NCBI RefSeq assembly: GCF_003001935.1
Contig: NZ_PVNG01000006.1
Coordinates: forward strand, 349,554-413,553
Reading direction: 5' to 3'
DNA from: Nonomuraea fuscirosea
GTDB taxonomy: Bacteria > Actinomycetota > Actinomycetes > Streptosporangiales > Streptosporangiaceae
DNA: 64,000 bases
This document shows positions 49,117 to 57,146 of the stretch, one piece after another. Positions within the stretch are counted from its first letter, which is position 1. Every line of letters begins with the position of its first letter. Both the position numbers and the translations under genes were made by a program. The notes under the pieces are model-generated. The model ran no database searches. It had not been told where the DNA came from and saw only the letters and a program-made list of their open reading frames with translations.

Positions 49117-50412
49117 ATGAACGGTAAACGCGCGGTCATCGCCGCGCTCGTCGCCGCGAGCCTGCTGTCCGCCCAGACGCCGGCCTCCACTTCGGCCCGG
49201 TCAACGCACGAAGAGCCCGCCGGGCTGCGGCAGGCGCTCGACGCGACCGTGGCCGCCGGCGCCCCCGGCGTCCTGGCCAGGATCGACGACGAGCACGGCA
49301 CCTGGATCGGCACCAGCGGCACCGCAGACCTGGACACCCGCGAGCCGATGCCGCGCGAGGCGCGCTTCCGCGTCGCCAGCGTCACCAAGAGCATGGTCGC
49401 CACCGTCGTGCTGCAACTCGTGCAGGAGGGCCGGCTGAGCCTGGACGAGCGCATCGGCGAGCGGCTGCCCGGCCGGATCGAGGACGGCGACCTGATCACC
49501 GTACGGCAGTTGCTCAACCACACCGGCGGTCTGGCCACCTACGACGAGGCGCCCGAGTTCGCCGACCCCGAGCGATACGGAAAGCGGACCTACACCCCGC
49601 AACGGCTCATCGACGAGGCAGAACGGCTCCCCCAGCCGGAACGAGGCCGCTTCTCCTACTCCAACACCGGCTACATCCTGCTCGGACTGCTCGTGGAGCA
49701 GGTGACCGGCCACCGGCTGAGCGCCGAACTCGACCGCCGGATCTTCCGCCCGGCCGGCATGACCCGCTCCTACCTGCCCGGGACCGAGCGGGGCATCCGC
49801 GGCCCGCACGCCACCGGCTACTACCTGCCCGCGGGCGGCGAGACCGGCGCGCCGCGGCCCGTCACCCGGCTGAACCCGTCCTTCGCCTGGGCCGCGTACG
49901 GCGTGGTGTCCGACGCCCGCGACCTGAACCGCTTCTACCAGGCGCTGTTCGGCGGCCGGCTCGTCGGCCCGGCGCTGCTGAAGCAGATGCGCACCGGCGT
50001 CGGCACACCCCAGGCCCCGATCTTCCCGCGGTACGGGCTCGGCCTGGAGTCGGTGGGGCTCACCTGCGGCGAACGGTGGGGCGCGACCGGCGCCATCCCC
50101 GGCTACCTGACCTTCAGCTTCGCCGAAGCCACCGGCGAGCGCCGGATGACGGTGTCGGTCAACCTGCACCGCGGCGATCCCGGGATCGCGCCCATGCTGC
50201 TGGGCGTTCTCGACGCGCTCAACCGCTACTTCTGCGCGGAACCGTACGAGCCGCCGGGCAGGACCAATGCCGCGGCGACAACGGAGGCGGAGACGGCAGG
50301 GGCCGCGCCGGGGGTGGGACCGACCGCGTCTCGGGCGGACCCGCCGTCTCCCTTGCTCACCTCCGGGCGATCAGTTGGAGGTGCCGTGGCTGGGCGCCGC
50401 GGCGGCTCCTGA
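49117..50412 (+). CDS. Secreted serine hydrolase (class C beta-lactamase/DD-peptidase fold)
   Basis: The 431-residue protein has an N-terminal signal sequence (KRAVIAALVAASLLSAQTPA). The active-site SxxK is in VASVTKSM and the YxN in SYSNTGYIL, with a third-box-like GATGAIPGYL. It is a penicillin-recognising hydrolase, probably a D,D-carboxypeptidase or D-peptidase outside the membrane. The domain ends near NRYFCAEPY; the last 50 or so residues are low-complexity and antisense to the precursor-like gene at 50371-50487. A role in peptide processing or immunity for that locus is speculative. Confidence 0.82.
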   Translation: MNGKRAVIAALVAASLLSAQTPASTSARSTHEEPAGLRQALDATVAAGAPGVLARIDDEHGTWIGTSGTADLDTREPMPREARFRVASVTKSMVATVVLQLVQEGRLSLDERIGERLPGRIEDGDLITVRQLLNHTGGLATYDEAPEFADPERYGKRTYTPQRLIDEAERLPQPERGRFSYSNTGYILLGLLVEQVTGHRLSAELDRRIFRPAGMTRSYLPGTERGIRGPHATGYYLPAGGETGAPRPVTRLNPSFAWAAYGVVSDARDLNRFYQALFGGRLVGPALLKQMRTGVGTPQAPIFPRYGLGLESVGLTCGERWGATGAIPGYLTFSFAEATGERRMTVSVNLHRGDPGIAPMLLGVLDALNRYFCAEPYEPPGRTNAAATTEAETAGAAPGVGPTASRADPPSPLLTSGRSVGGAVAGRRGGS

Positions 50413-50487
50413 CTTGCCCAGCCTGCGGACGACGATCTTCTTCTGGTTCCGCTCCTGCCGGTCCTGCCGGACTGGGATGTTGCTCAT
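50371..50487 (-). CDS. Precursor-like peptide ending in Asn (candidate RiPP/microcin C-type)
   Basis: The 38-residue product from ATG 50487 starts MSNIPVRQDRQERNQKKIVV, continues RRLGKSG, and ends AAAAPSHGTSN. GAGGAG sits 4-5 nt before the ATG. A leader-like basic/polar N-terminus and a small-residue C-terminal part ending in Asn are the features of MccA-type precursors, whose C-terminal Asn is adenylylated by an MccB-type E1 enzyme. Such an enzyme is encoded 64 nt upstream on the same strand. Its last codons overlap the convergent hydrolase gene. Confidence in translation is moderate and in the role lower. Confidence 0.6.
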   Translation of the reverse strand: MSNIPVRQDRQERNQKKIVVRRLGKSGAAAAPSHGTSN

Positions 50488-50526
50488 CGCACTCCTCACC
50501 GATCGAGGTCGGGAACGGCAACCGTG

Positions 50527-50555
50527 AGAGTATGATCTCCAGCCCTTCCGATCAA
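50527..50555 (-). promoter_or_regulatory. Candidate promoter of the precursor-like gene
   Basis: TTGATC (50555-50550) and TACTCT (50532-50527) on the minus strand are 17 bp apart, about 40 nt before ATG 50487. The -35 overlaps the stop of the ThiF/MccB-like gene. A dedicated promoter would allow precursor in excess of enzyme. Confidence 0.4.
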
Positions 50556-51613
50556 GAACAGATCTCACAACCGTCCCGCGAGGGGTGCCTGGCGTACACG
50601 TGCCCGTCCGGGTCCAGCAGCGTCACCCCGTGGAAATAGCCGGGCGGCACGCTCGACACGCCGGTCACCTGCGCGAGCACGTCGTACGCGACGAGCTGCC
50701 CCGACAGCCCGGCCGACGCCCCCGTGACGCCCGGCCACGCGTACCCGCCGCCGGGCTGCGGCGCGATCCCGGCGCGCACGCACTCGAAGCAGGGCCCGCC
50801 GGGACCGAAGACGCCCACGCTGACCAGCGGGCCGTGGTACCCGCCGCTCACCCACGGGATCCCGGCCGCCGCGCAGGCGCGGTTCGCCCAGGTCTGGATC
50901 CCGTACGGCTCCCGCGGCAGGTCGGCGCAGAGCGCGAGCACGTGGAACCCGCCGATCAGCCGCGCCAGCGTCCCCGGACCGTCCACCGACGCCGTTCCCG
51001 CGGTGATCTCGATGTCGGAGTTGACCCGGCGCAGCCGGTCCAGCGCCACCTCCGCCTTGGGCCGGCCCAGGTCGGCCTCGGTGTAGAGGATCTGCCGGTT
51101 GAGGTTCGACAGCTCCACGACGTCGGGGTCTACCAGGTGCAGACGGCCGACCCCCGCCGCGGCCAGCGACCAGGCGGCGTGGCTGCCTGTCCCGCCGAGG
51201 CCGAGCACCACCACGCGGGCGGCCTTCAGCCGCAGTTGCGGCTCCCAGCCGTGGTCGCGCGGGGTGAGGTCGACCCAGCGGAAGTAGTCCCTGCTGCGGC
51301 TGTAACGCTCCTTCTCCCGTTCGCTCAGCTGCTCGCAGGCGCCCGGTCCCGCCTCCTCCACGTGGCCGGAGGCGAGCAGCGTCTCGACGATGTCGCCGGC
51401 GTCCTCCCCGGTCAGGACGGGGAAGGCGGCACGCAGCCCGGCGGCGACGTCGGCGGGGGTACGGGTGCCGTCCATGAGCGTCAGCGCGGCCCACGCCCAC
51501 CCGTCGGCATCGGTGATCTCGGAGGCGATGCCGTACAGGGATCCGCCGAGCCTGATGGTGCCGTCGGCGAGACGGTGCGGCGCGTGCTCGGGCTTGACGC
51601 GGGGAAGACGCAT
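50552..51613 (-). CDS. ThiF/MccB-like adenylyltransferase with N-terminal peptide-binding domain
   Basis: The roughly 353-residue E1-like enzyme has a PqqD/RRE-like winged N-terminal region at residues 1-90 (GTIRLGGSLYGIASEITDAD, VETLLASGHVEEAG). The adenylation core follows, with nucleotide loop VVVLGLGGTGSHAAWSLAAA, DPDVVELSNLNRQILY and PKAEVALDRL. Two CxxC pairs (CFECVR, CEICS) should bind structural zinc. Size and layout fit MccB, which converts a C-terminal Asn of a peptide into a phosphoramidate-linked AMP. Pantocin-type PaaA enzymes are alternatives. ATG 51613 is a best guess; TTG 51649 is open. The Asn-ending peptide lies just downstream. Confidence 0.78.
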   Translation of the reverse strand: MRLPRVKPEHAPHRLADGTIRLGGSLYGIASEITDADGWAWAALTLMDGTRTPADVAAGLRAAFPVLTGEDAGDIVETLLASGHVEEAGPGACEQLSEREKERYSRSRDYFRWVDLTPRDHGWEPQLRLKAARVVVLGLGGTGSHAAWSLAAAGVGRLHLVDPDVVELSNLNRQILYTEADLGRPKAEVALDRLRRVNSDIEITAGTASVDGPGTLARLIGGFHVLALCADLPREPYGIQTWANRACAAAGIPWVSGGYHGPLVSVGVFGPGGPCFECVRAGIAPQPGGGYAWPGVTGASAGLSGQLVAYDVLAQVTGVSSVPPGYFHGVTLLDPDGHVYARHPSRDGCEICS

Positions 51614-51747
51614 CCACCGATGGTCGGGATCCACTCGACCGGACGTCAAGCCGCTTGTCGCCCTGACAGCTCCACCCGAGCCCAGCCCGGCAGGCCGCGG
51701 TGGCGATCCGGCCCGGCAGGCCGCCCCGTGACGGCCCGGCCCGGCGG

Positions 51748-52614
51748 CTATCCGATCCGGTCGAGCAGCGCCGCCTCCTCGCCGGACAGCCGCAGGTCCT
51801 TCGCGGCCACGTTCTCAGCCAGGTGGGCGGGGTCGCCGGTGCCCGGGATGGCCAGCACGTGCGGCCCCTGCCGCAGCGTCCAGGCCAGCCGGACCTGCGC
51901 CGCCGTCGCGCCGTGGGCGCGCGCGACGGCCAGCACGCTCTCGTGCTCGGGCGCGGTGGCCCCGGCCTCACGCCCGGCGCCGGCGATGGCGAAGAACGGC
52001 ACGAACGCGATTCCCTGCTCACCGCAGATCCGCAGCATCTCCCGCTGGCCGGCCGGCGCGCCGACGCCGAAGGGATTCTGTACGCACACCACCGGCCCGA
52101 TGGCCCGCGCCTCGGCCAGCTGGGCGGGGGTGGCGTTGGAGACGCCCAGGTGACGGATCAGACCGGCCTCGCGCAGGCCGGCCAGCGCGCCGAAGTGCTC
52201 GGCGATCGAGCCGTCCCGCCGGCTCGGCGGCACCCGCAGGTTGACCACGTCGAGGTGGTCGCGGCCGAGCTCGCGCAGGTTCTCCTCCACCTGGCCGCGC
52301 AGCTGCTCGGGCGTCGCCCAGTGCCAGGCGCCGGAGGCGTCCCGCGCCGGCCACACCTTCGTGGCGATGACCAGGTCGTCGGGGTACGGGGCGAGCGCCT
52401 GCCTGATCAGCTCGTTCGCGGACAGGCTCGGCGAGAAGTAGAAGGCGGCGGTGTCGATGTGGTCGACCCCGAGCTCGATCGCGCGCCGCAGCACCGCGAT
52501 CGAACGGTCGCGGTTCCCCGGCGCGCCGGAGCCGAACGCGGCGCGGCCGGTCAGCCGCATCGCGCCGAACCCGATCCGGTTGACGGTGAGGTCGCCGAGC
52601 TTGAACGTGTGCAT
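51748..52614 (-). CDS. Aldo/keto reductase
   Basis: The 288-residue AKR has IGFGAMRLTGRAAFG, catalytic region HIDTAAFYFSPSLSANELI, Lys in LVIATKVWP and the NADPH-binding end LAIPGTGDPAHLAENVAA. The His of the tetrad is replaced: the segment that usually reads DLVQLH reads DVVNLRVPP, so activity may be altered. It lies between the ThiF-like gene and the ABC genes on the same strand. A terminator precedes it, so it is an independent unit, possibly one with the ThiF-like gene. Confidence 0.85.
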   Translation of the reverse strand: MHTFKLGDLTVNRIGFGAMRLTGRAAFGSGAPGNRDRSIAVLRRAIELGVDHIDTAAFYFSPSLSANELIRQALAPYPDDLVIATKVWPARDASGAWHWATPEQLRGQVEENLRELGRDHLDVVNLRVPPSRRDGSIAEHFGALAGLREAGLIRHLGVSNATPAQLAEARAIGPVVCVQNPFGVGAPAGQREMLRICGEQGIAFVPFFAIAGAGREAGATAPEHESVLAVARAHGATAAQVRLAWTLRQGPHVLAIPGTGDPAHLAENVAAKDLRLSGEEAALLDRIG

Positions 52615-52662
52615 GATCGTCCTTCGCGAGAGATCAGGTCCCGGCCATCGGGTCCGGGCACG

Positions 52663-52705
52663 AAAAAAGCCTCTCCGGCGGACGCGGGTCCGGGCCGAAG
52701 AGGCT
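52663..52705 (-). terminator. Rho-independent terminator of the ABC operon
   Basis: On the minus strand AGCCTCTTCGGC pairs with GCCGGAGAGGCT (52705-52694 with 52679-52668) around a GC-rich loop. TTTTTT follows directly at 52668-52663. It ends transcription of the ABC and small membrane genes before the aldo/keto reductase. Confidence 0.85.
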
Positions 52706-52747
52706 CAAGTGAGATGATCATCATAGGAGGTCCGCGGCGGGAAGGTC

Positions 52748-52861
52748 TCAGCTCAGCAGCATGAGCACCCCGGCGATCAGCACCGCGGCGACGAGCACGG
52801 TCACCACGACCAGAGCTTTCACGCCCAGCCGGCGGCGGATGAACTTCGGGTTGTGCGCCAT
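52748..52861 (-). CDS. 37-residue single-pass membrane peptide
   Basis: From ATG 52861 (GAGGAGG at optimal spacing) the product starts MAHNPKFIRRRLGVKALVVV and ends in one membrane helix, TVLVAAVLIAGVLMLLS. Positive charges at the N-terminus predict Nin-Cout topology. It follows the ABC permease gene by 14 nt and is followed by a terminator, so it is the last gene of that operon. It may stabilise or modulate the transporter. The family is unknown to me. Confidence 0.7.
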   Translation of the reverse strand: MAHNPKFIRRRLGVKALVVVTVLVAAVLIAGVLMLLS

Positions 52862-52875
52862 CAGGTCCTCCTCGG

Positions 52876-53514
52876 TCAGACTCGGTGCCGGATCGCCAGG
52901 TAGGCGACTCCGGTCAGGGAGAGGGCGAGCGCCAGGTAGACGGCCGTCTCGGTCCACTGCATGGTCCAGAAGGGCAGGCCGGAGCCGTCGCGCAGGGCCC
53001 GGCCCGCGAGCTGGCTCGTCCCCGTGAGGAGCACGGACAGCGGCATGGCGACGCGGGTGTGCCGGGTGACCGCCCCGAGCGCGACGCCGAGCGCCAGCGC
53101 GAACAGCGACCTGCCGAAGGGCAGCGGGCCGTGGCTCTCGTAGTACGGCCACGCCATCGGATCACCGCCGGCGTCCGGCAGGGCCCACGTCAGCATCAGG
53201 GTGAGGACCGCGGTCGCGGTCAGGGCTCCGGCCGCCGCCACGGCGAGGACGGCCGCCAGCCAGCGCCCTCTCGACAGGCTCTGGGTCCAGGCGAGCTGGT
53301 GGGTCCCGGCCTCGAACTCCCGGGCGATCAATGGCGCGCCCCAGATCAGGCAGATGGCGCCGGCCAGGAGTCCCGCCAGCTGGAAGGTACGTCCGCTCAG
53401 GTCCGGTTCGAGCCGCTCGATCGTGGCGGCGGCGCCGTACAGGAGGAGGAGCCCGGCGATGGCGGCCGCCTGGGCCCGCTGTCCGCGCCAGGCCACCCAC
53501 AGCGGCCCGCTCAT
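52876..53514 (-). CDS. ABC-2 type transporter permease
   Basis: The 212-residue membrane protein has about six hydrophobic segments. Typical ABC-2 pieces are LICLIWGAPLIAREFEAGTH with QLAWTQSLSRGRWL, a pattern common in actinobacterial exporter permeases, and the final TAVYLALALSLTGVAYLAI. ATG 53514 overlaps the upstream ATPase stop by 4 nt. Together they form an exporter of unknown cargo. Its position 1.3 kb from the precursor-like gene makes peptide export one possibility. Confidence 0.8.
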   Translation of the reverse strand: MSGPLWVAWRGQRAQAAAIAGLLLLYGAAATIERLEPDLSGRTFQLAGLLAGAICLIWGAPLIAREFEAGTHQLAWTQSLSRGRWLAAVLAVAAAGALTATAVLTLMLTWALPDAGGDPMAWPYYESHGPLPFGRSLFALALGVALGAVTRHTRVAMPLSVLLTGTSQLAGRALRDGSGLPFWTMQWTETAVYLALALSLTGVAYLAIRHRV

Positions 53515-54209
53515 CGGACCGCCTCCGGGTTGCGCAGATAGTGCAGGACGAGGTCCTCCAGTTCGGCGGCGGGGTGGCCGCTCAGCAGGTCGGCGAAGCT
53601 GCCGCACAGCCGGACCCGCCCGGCGCCGAGCAGGATCAGGTGATCGCACACCTCGGCCAGATCGGCCAGGATGTGGGACGACAGCAGCACGGTGGCCTCC
53701 AGGTCGCGGACCACGCTCATCACCTGGAGGCGAGCCAGCGGATCGAGCTCGGCCAGCGGCTCGTCCAGCACCACCAGGCCGGCGCGCTTGCCGACGGCCA
53801 GCGCGATCGCGACCAGCGTGCGCTGACCGCCGGACAGCCGGTCCACCCGCTCGTGCTGGCCGATGTCGTGGCCGGACAGCAGCGCCCACGCGGCCGCCCG
53901 GTCCCAGGCGGGGTTGGCGGCGGCGCCGAAGCGCAGCAGGTCGGCGACGCTCCACCGCCGGTACAGCGGCTTGTCCTGGGCCACGAACGCGACCACGGCC
54001 GGCTCCAGCGGCCGGCCGAAGACCTCGACCCGCCCCGTGGTCGGCTTCAGCAGGCCCGACACCAGGTTCAGCAGTGTGGACTTGCCCGCGCCGTTCGGAC
54101 CGACCAGCGCGACCCTGGCTCCGGCGGGCACCACGATGCCGGCGTCACGGAGCGCCCACCGCTGCCGGTAACGCTTGCCCAGCTCACTGGTCCGCAGCGC
54201 GCTCACCAC
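53511..54209 (-). CDS. ABC transporter ATP-binding protein
   Basis: The 232-residue ATPase has Walker A VGPNGAGKSTLLNLVSGL, a Q-loop in AFVAQDKPLYRRWSV, signature RLSGGQRTLVAIAL, Walker B LVVLDEPLAELDPLARL and the switch His in LLSSHILADLAE. It belongs to the drug/lipid exporter (CcmA/DrrA-like) group. GTG 54209 or GTG 54206 is the start. It drives the permease encoded next by 4-nt overlap. Confidence 0.88.
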   Translation of the reverse strand: MVSALRTSELGKRYRQRWALRDAGIVVPAGARVALVGPNGAGKSTLLNLVSGLLKPTTGRVEVFGRPLEPAVVAFVAQDKPLYRRWSVADLLRFGAAANPAWDRAAAWALLSGHDIGQHERVDRLSGGQRTLVAIALAVGKRAGLVVLDEPLAELDPLARLQVMSVVRDLEATVLLSSHILADLAEVCDHLILLGAGRVRLCGSFADLLSGHPAAELEDLVLHYLRNPEAVR

Positions 54210-54350
54210 GGCTCATTCCTCACAGTCCGTACTCCTGTCTCGTTCGGGTGCGGGCGCGGTCGCGCCCGCCCGTCACCCGGCACAGTCGGGTACGGAGGCG
54301 AAAAGGTTCACGGAGCCGAGCGGATCAGGCGGGCGGCGCCGGCCGGGCGG

Positions 54351-54470
54351 TCAGTTCGCCAGTGTGAGCGGGTTGACCAGGTCGGCGCGGACCAGCAGAC
54401 CGGCCATGATCATCATGGCCGGCGCGGCCGCGTACGTCAGCGGCAGCAGGGGGTTGACCGCGTTTCCTCC
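54351..54470 (-). pseudogene. C-terminal remnant of a membrane protein
   Basis: About 38 codons with normal coding bias read GGNAVNPLLPLTYAAAPAMM, then IMAGLLVRADLVNPLTLAN and stop at 54351. The part is hydrophobic like a membrane helix, but no start codon lies in frame nearby. It probably is the end of a truncated transporter or membrane gene. The rest of the 315-bp gap (54210-54524) shows no gene. Confidence 0.35.
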
Positions 54471-54524
54471 CGCACGGTCCGAAATTCGATGGGGCGGAAT
54501 CGGTGGGTTCGTTAGGGTGTCCGG

Positions 54525-55946
54525 ATGTCCACTCAGCGCACCCTCCTGCCGCGCTCGACACCGGCCGCCGCGGGGATGTCCTCCCGTTCGATCACCGCGC
54601 TGCTGGACCGGCTCGAAGCGCGAGCCGTCGAGTGTCACTCCCTCATGGTCGTGCACCACGGACACGTCGTCGCCGAAGGCTGGTGGGCGCCGTACTCGGC
54701 CGGACGCCCGCACCTGCTCTACTCGCTGACCAAGTCGTTCACCTCGATCGCCGTGGGGCTCGCGATCGCGGACGGGCTGCTCTCGCTGGACGACCGGGTG
54801 GTGGACGTACTGCCCGAGCACGTTCCGGCCGATGTCTCGGAGCAGGGACGCCGTCTCACCGTGCACCACCTGCTGTCCATGACGACCGGGCACGTCGAGG
54901 ACAGCCTCCAGGAGGCCTGGCGGCTCGAACCGTCCGACCTTGTGAAGGGCTTTCTGCGGGTACGGTTCCCGGAGCCGGAGGGGACACGGCACGCCTACGA
55001 CAACGCGACCACCTTCGTCCTGGCCCGGATGGTGGAACGGGTCACGGGCCGCGGCCTCCCCGAGCTGCTCGACGAGCGCCTCTTCCAGCCGATGGGCGTC
55101 GGCCACGCCGAATGGGACCGGGTCGCGAGCGGCGCCGCCTTCGGATTCCACGGCCTGCACCTCACGACCGAAGCCGTCGCCGCCTTCGGTGAGCTGCTGC
55201 GGCGCGGAGGTCTCTGGGGCGAGCGGCAGCTCGTCCCCCGCGCCTGGGTGGGGCTGGCGACCAGCCGGCACATCGACTGCCGGCCGTTCGAGGACGGATC
55301 GATCGACGCCGACTTCAGCCGCGGTTACGGGTACCAGTTCTGGATGGCGCGGCACGGTTACCACGGTCACGGCGCCTTCGGTCAGCAGTGCGTGGTGGTC
55401 CCGTCGCACGATCTGGTGGTCGCCGTGACCGCCCAAGGGGAGGCTCAGGCCGTGCTCGACGCCGTCTGGGAGTGCCTGCTGCCGGGCGTGGGCCAGTCGG
55501 ACGACGCCGGCGACGACGCGATCCTCGCCGATCGGCTACGGCGGCTGTCCCTCGCGCCGGTGCCCGGCTCGGCCGCCCCTGAACGTTCCGCCAAGGCGAG
55601 ACTGGACGCCTCCGCCGAGGACTCGGCTCTGCCCGACGGGACCGCGGTGATCGTCGATCCCGTGGACGGCGGCTGGCTCCTGCGCTTCGGATCGCTCCTC
55701 ACCGTCGAGGCCGGCCACGGCGAGTGGCGGGAGAGCTCGCCGCTCGGCCGCCCTGTCGTCGCGACCGGCGCCTGGCAGGGCGACACGTTCGTCGCCGACC
55801 TCTACGTCATCACCACCCCGCACCGGGTCCGGCTGGTGGTCGGCGCGGGGACGGCGACGGCGACGTGGAGCACCGTGCCTCTGACCGGCCCCGACCTGAC
55901 GCTGCACCTGCGCTCCCCCCTCATGACCCGGCCCGACGTCGCGTAG
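54525..55946 (+). CDS. Serine hydrolase (beta-lactamase-related, cytoplasmic)
   Basis: The 473-residue protein has SxxK in LLYSLTKSFTSIAVGL near residue 70, YxN as HAYDNATTFVLARMVER, and the third motif HGYHGHGAFGQQ. No signal peptide is seen. Residues 320 onward form a second beta-rich domain (DGTAVIVDPVDGGWLLRFGS, LTGPDLTLHLRSPL). Such proteins include esterases and D-aminopeptidases. A -10 TAGGGT (54513-54518) ends 6 nt before the ATG, so the mRNA is leaderless. The physiological substrate is unknown. Confidence 0.83.
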   Translation: MSTQRTLLPRSTPAAAGMSSRSITALLDRLEARAVECHSLMVVHHGHVVAEGWWAPYSAGRPHLLYSLTKSFTSIAVGLAIADGLLSLDDRVVDVLPEHVPADVSEQGRRLTVHHLLSMTTGHVEDSLQEAWRLEPSDLVKGFLRVRFPEPEGTRHAYDNATTFVLARMVERVTGRGLPELLDERLFQPMGVGHAEWDRVASGAAFGFHGLHLTTEAVAAFGELLRRGGLWGERQLVPRAWVGLATSRHIDCRPFEDGSIDADFSRGYGYQFWMARHGYHGHGAFGQQCVVVPSHDLVVAVTAQGEAQAVLDAVWECLLPGVGQSDDAGDDAILADRLRRLSLAPVPGSAAPERSAKARLDASAEDSALPDGTAVIVDPVDGGWLLRFGSLLTVEAGHGEWRESSPLGRPVVATGAWQGDTFVADLYVITTPHRVRLVVGAGTATATWSTVPLTGPDLTLHLRSPLMTRPDVA

Positions 55947-56051
55947 GCGAGGGGCGGCAGACGTACTCCGCGGCGTCACTCCGGCCGATCCGTCCTGATC
56001 CGCCGAGCCTGGTATCTGCCGCCGGAGCCGGGTCGTGGTTAGTCTGCGATC

Positions 56052-57071
56052 ATGTCGTTCGATCACCGCGCGCCTGGCGCGATGGCGCTCGCCGCCGTAC
56101 TCACCTTGACCACCATCACCTCGCCCGCGTGGGCGCACGAAAGGCCCGCGACCGCCGCGGACCGGGTCTTACGGGTCTACAGCAACAACCTCGAGAACCT
56201 GGTGACGAACAACGCCGACGGCTCGTGCACCCGGATCTCCGGCCCCGCTCACCTCACCTCGATGCTCGTCGACGACGAAGGCCGGACGGGCACCTCCGGT
56301 GTGCGGGCGCCCGATCTGCTGATCGTGCAGCAGGTACGCGGCACCGGGCAGGCCTCGGCCTACGCCGACCAGCTCTCGGCCAAGGTGGGCTATCCGGCGG
56401 GCACGTACAAGGCGATCGTGGCCTGGGACGACCCCGAGCCGTGGGGCAGCACGCACAAGTGCAGCCAGCAGGAGCTCGGTGACCTGAAGAAGAAGCAGAC
56501 CAACGCGCTCATCTACAACACCCGGACGCTGAGCCTCGCCTCGGGCGACGTCTCGAAGTACTGGAGCGCCGGCTGGCTCAAGCCCGGCACGTCGTACGCC
56601 GGCGGCGCCGGGTGCACGCTGTACAAGCCGCCGAACAACGACAGCGGCGCCACCAACGCGCACAAGTGGAAGCGGACGAGCGCCATCGCGGCGAAGTTCA
56701 CCATCAAGGAGACGGGGACGGCGGTCTTCGCCGCGACCATGCACCTTCCCGAGCAGAACGGCCAGAACGCGTGCGCGGGCGCCGGCACCACGGGCATCGG
56801 AAACTCCGGCATCCACGTCGGCGCGGACGCCACCGCCCTGATGAACGCCTCGGCGATCCGCGTGATCGGGATCGACGCCAATCGCACGAACATCGCCGCC
56901 ACCACGCTCAGCGGCTTCGGGATGACCGGTCACGGCACGAAGGCGACCATGGGCTCCAGGAAGATCGACTACCTCTTCGTCAAGGGCGCCGTGCTGCCCT
57001 CGCCGATCGGCCACACGGTGAGCAGCACGAAGTCGAACCATCTGGCCCTGTACGGATTCATCACGTACTGA
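56052..57071 (+). CDS. Secreted endonuclease/exonuclease/phosphatase-fold protein
   Basis: The 339-residue protein has a signal sequence with LAAVLTLTTITSPAWAHE, cleavage likely after AWA. The EEP fold is recognisable: VYSNNLENLVT (Asn), QTNALIYNTRTLSL, TMHLPE, IGIDANRTN and KIDYLFVKG. Two catalytic positions look changed: the QE motif reads IVQQVRG instead of LQE, and the SDH motif reads SNHLALYG. It may be an inactive or altered nuclease/phosphatase. It stands alone downstream of the serine hydrolase. Confidence 0.75.
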   Translation: MSFDHRAPGAMALAAVLTLTTITSPAWAHERPATAADRVLRVYSNNLENLVTNNADGSCTRISGPAHLTSMLVDDEGRTGTSGVRAPDLLIVQQVRGTGQASAYADQLSAKVGYPAGTYKAIVAWDDPEPWGSTHKCSQQELGDLKKKQTNALIYNTRTLSLASGDVSKYWSAGWLKPGTSYAGGAGCTLYKPPNNDSGATNAHKWKRTSAIAAKFTIKETGTAVFAATMHLPEQNGQNACAGAGTTGIGNSGIHVGADATALMNASAIRVIGIDANRTNIAATTLSGFGMTGHGTKATMGSRKIDYLFVKGAVLPSPIGHTVSSTKSNHLALYGFITY

Positions 57072-57146
57072 GTTCGCACGGCCGTTTCCGGGCGTTCAGC
57101 GGGCTGCCGCACCGACCTGGAGCGTCAGACGCGTGATCGCCAGGTC

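Noticed and set aside
50565..52022. Long minus-strand frame over the ThiF and aldo/keto reductase genes
   Set aside because: Arg/Ala/Pro-rich shadow frame; the ThiF and AKR frames contain all recognisable motifs.
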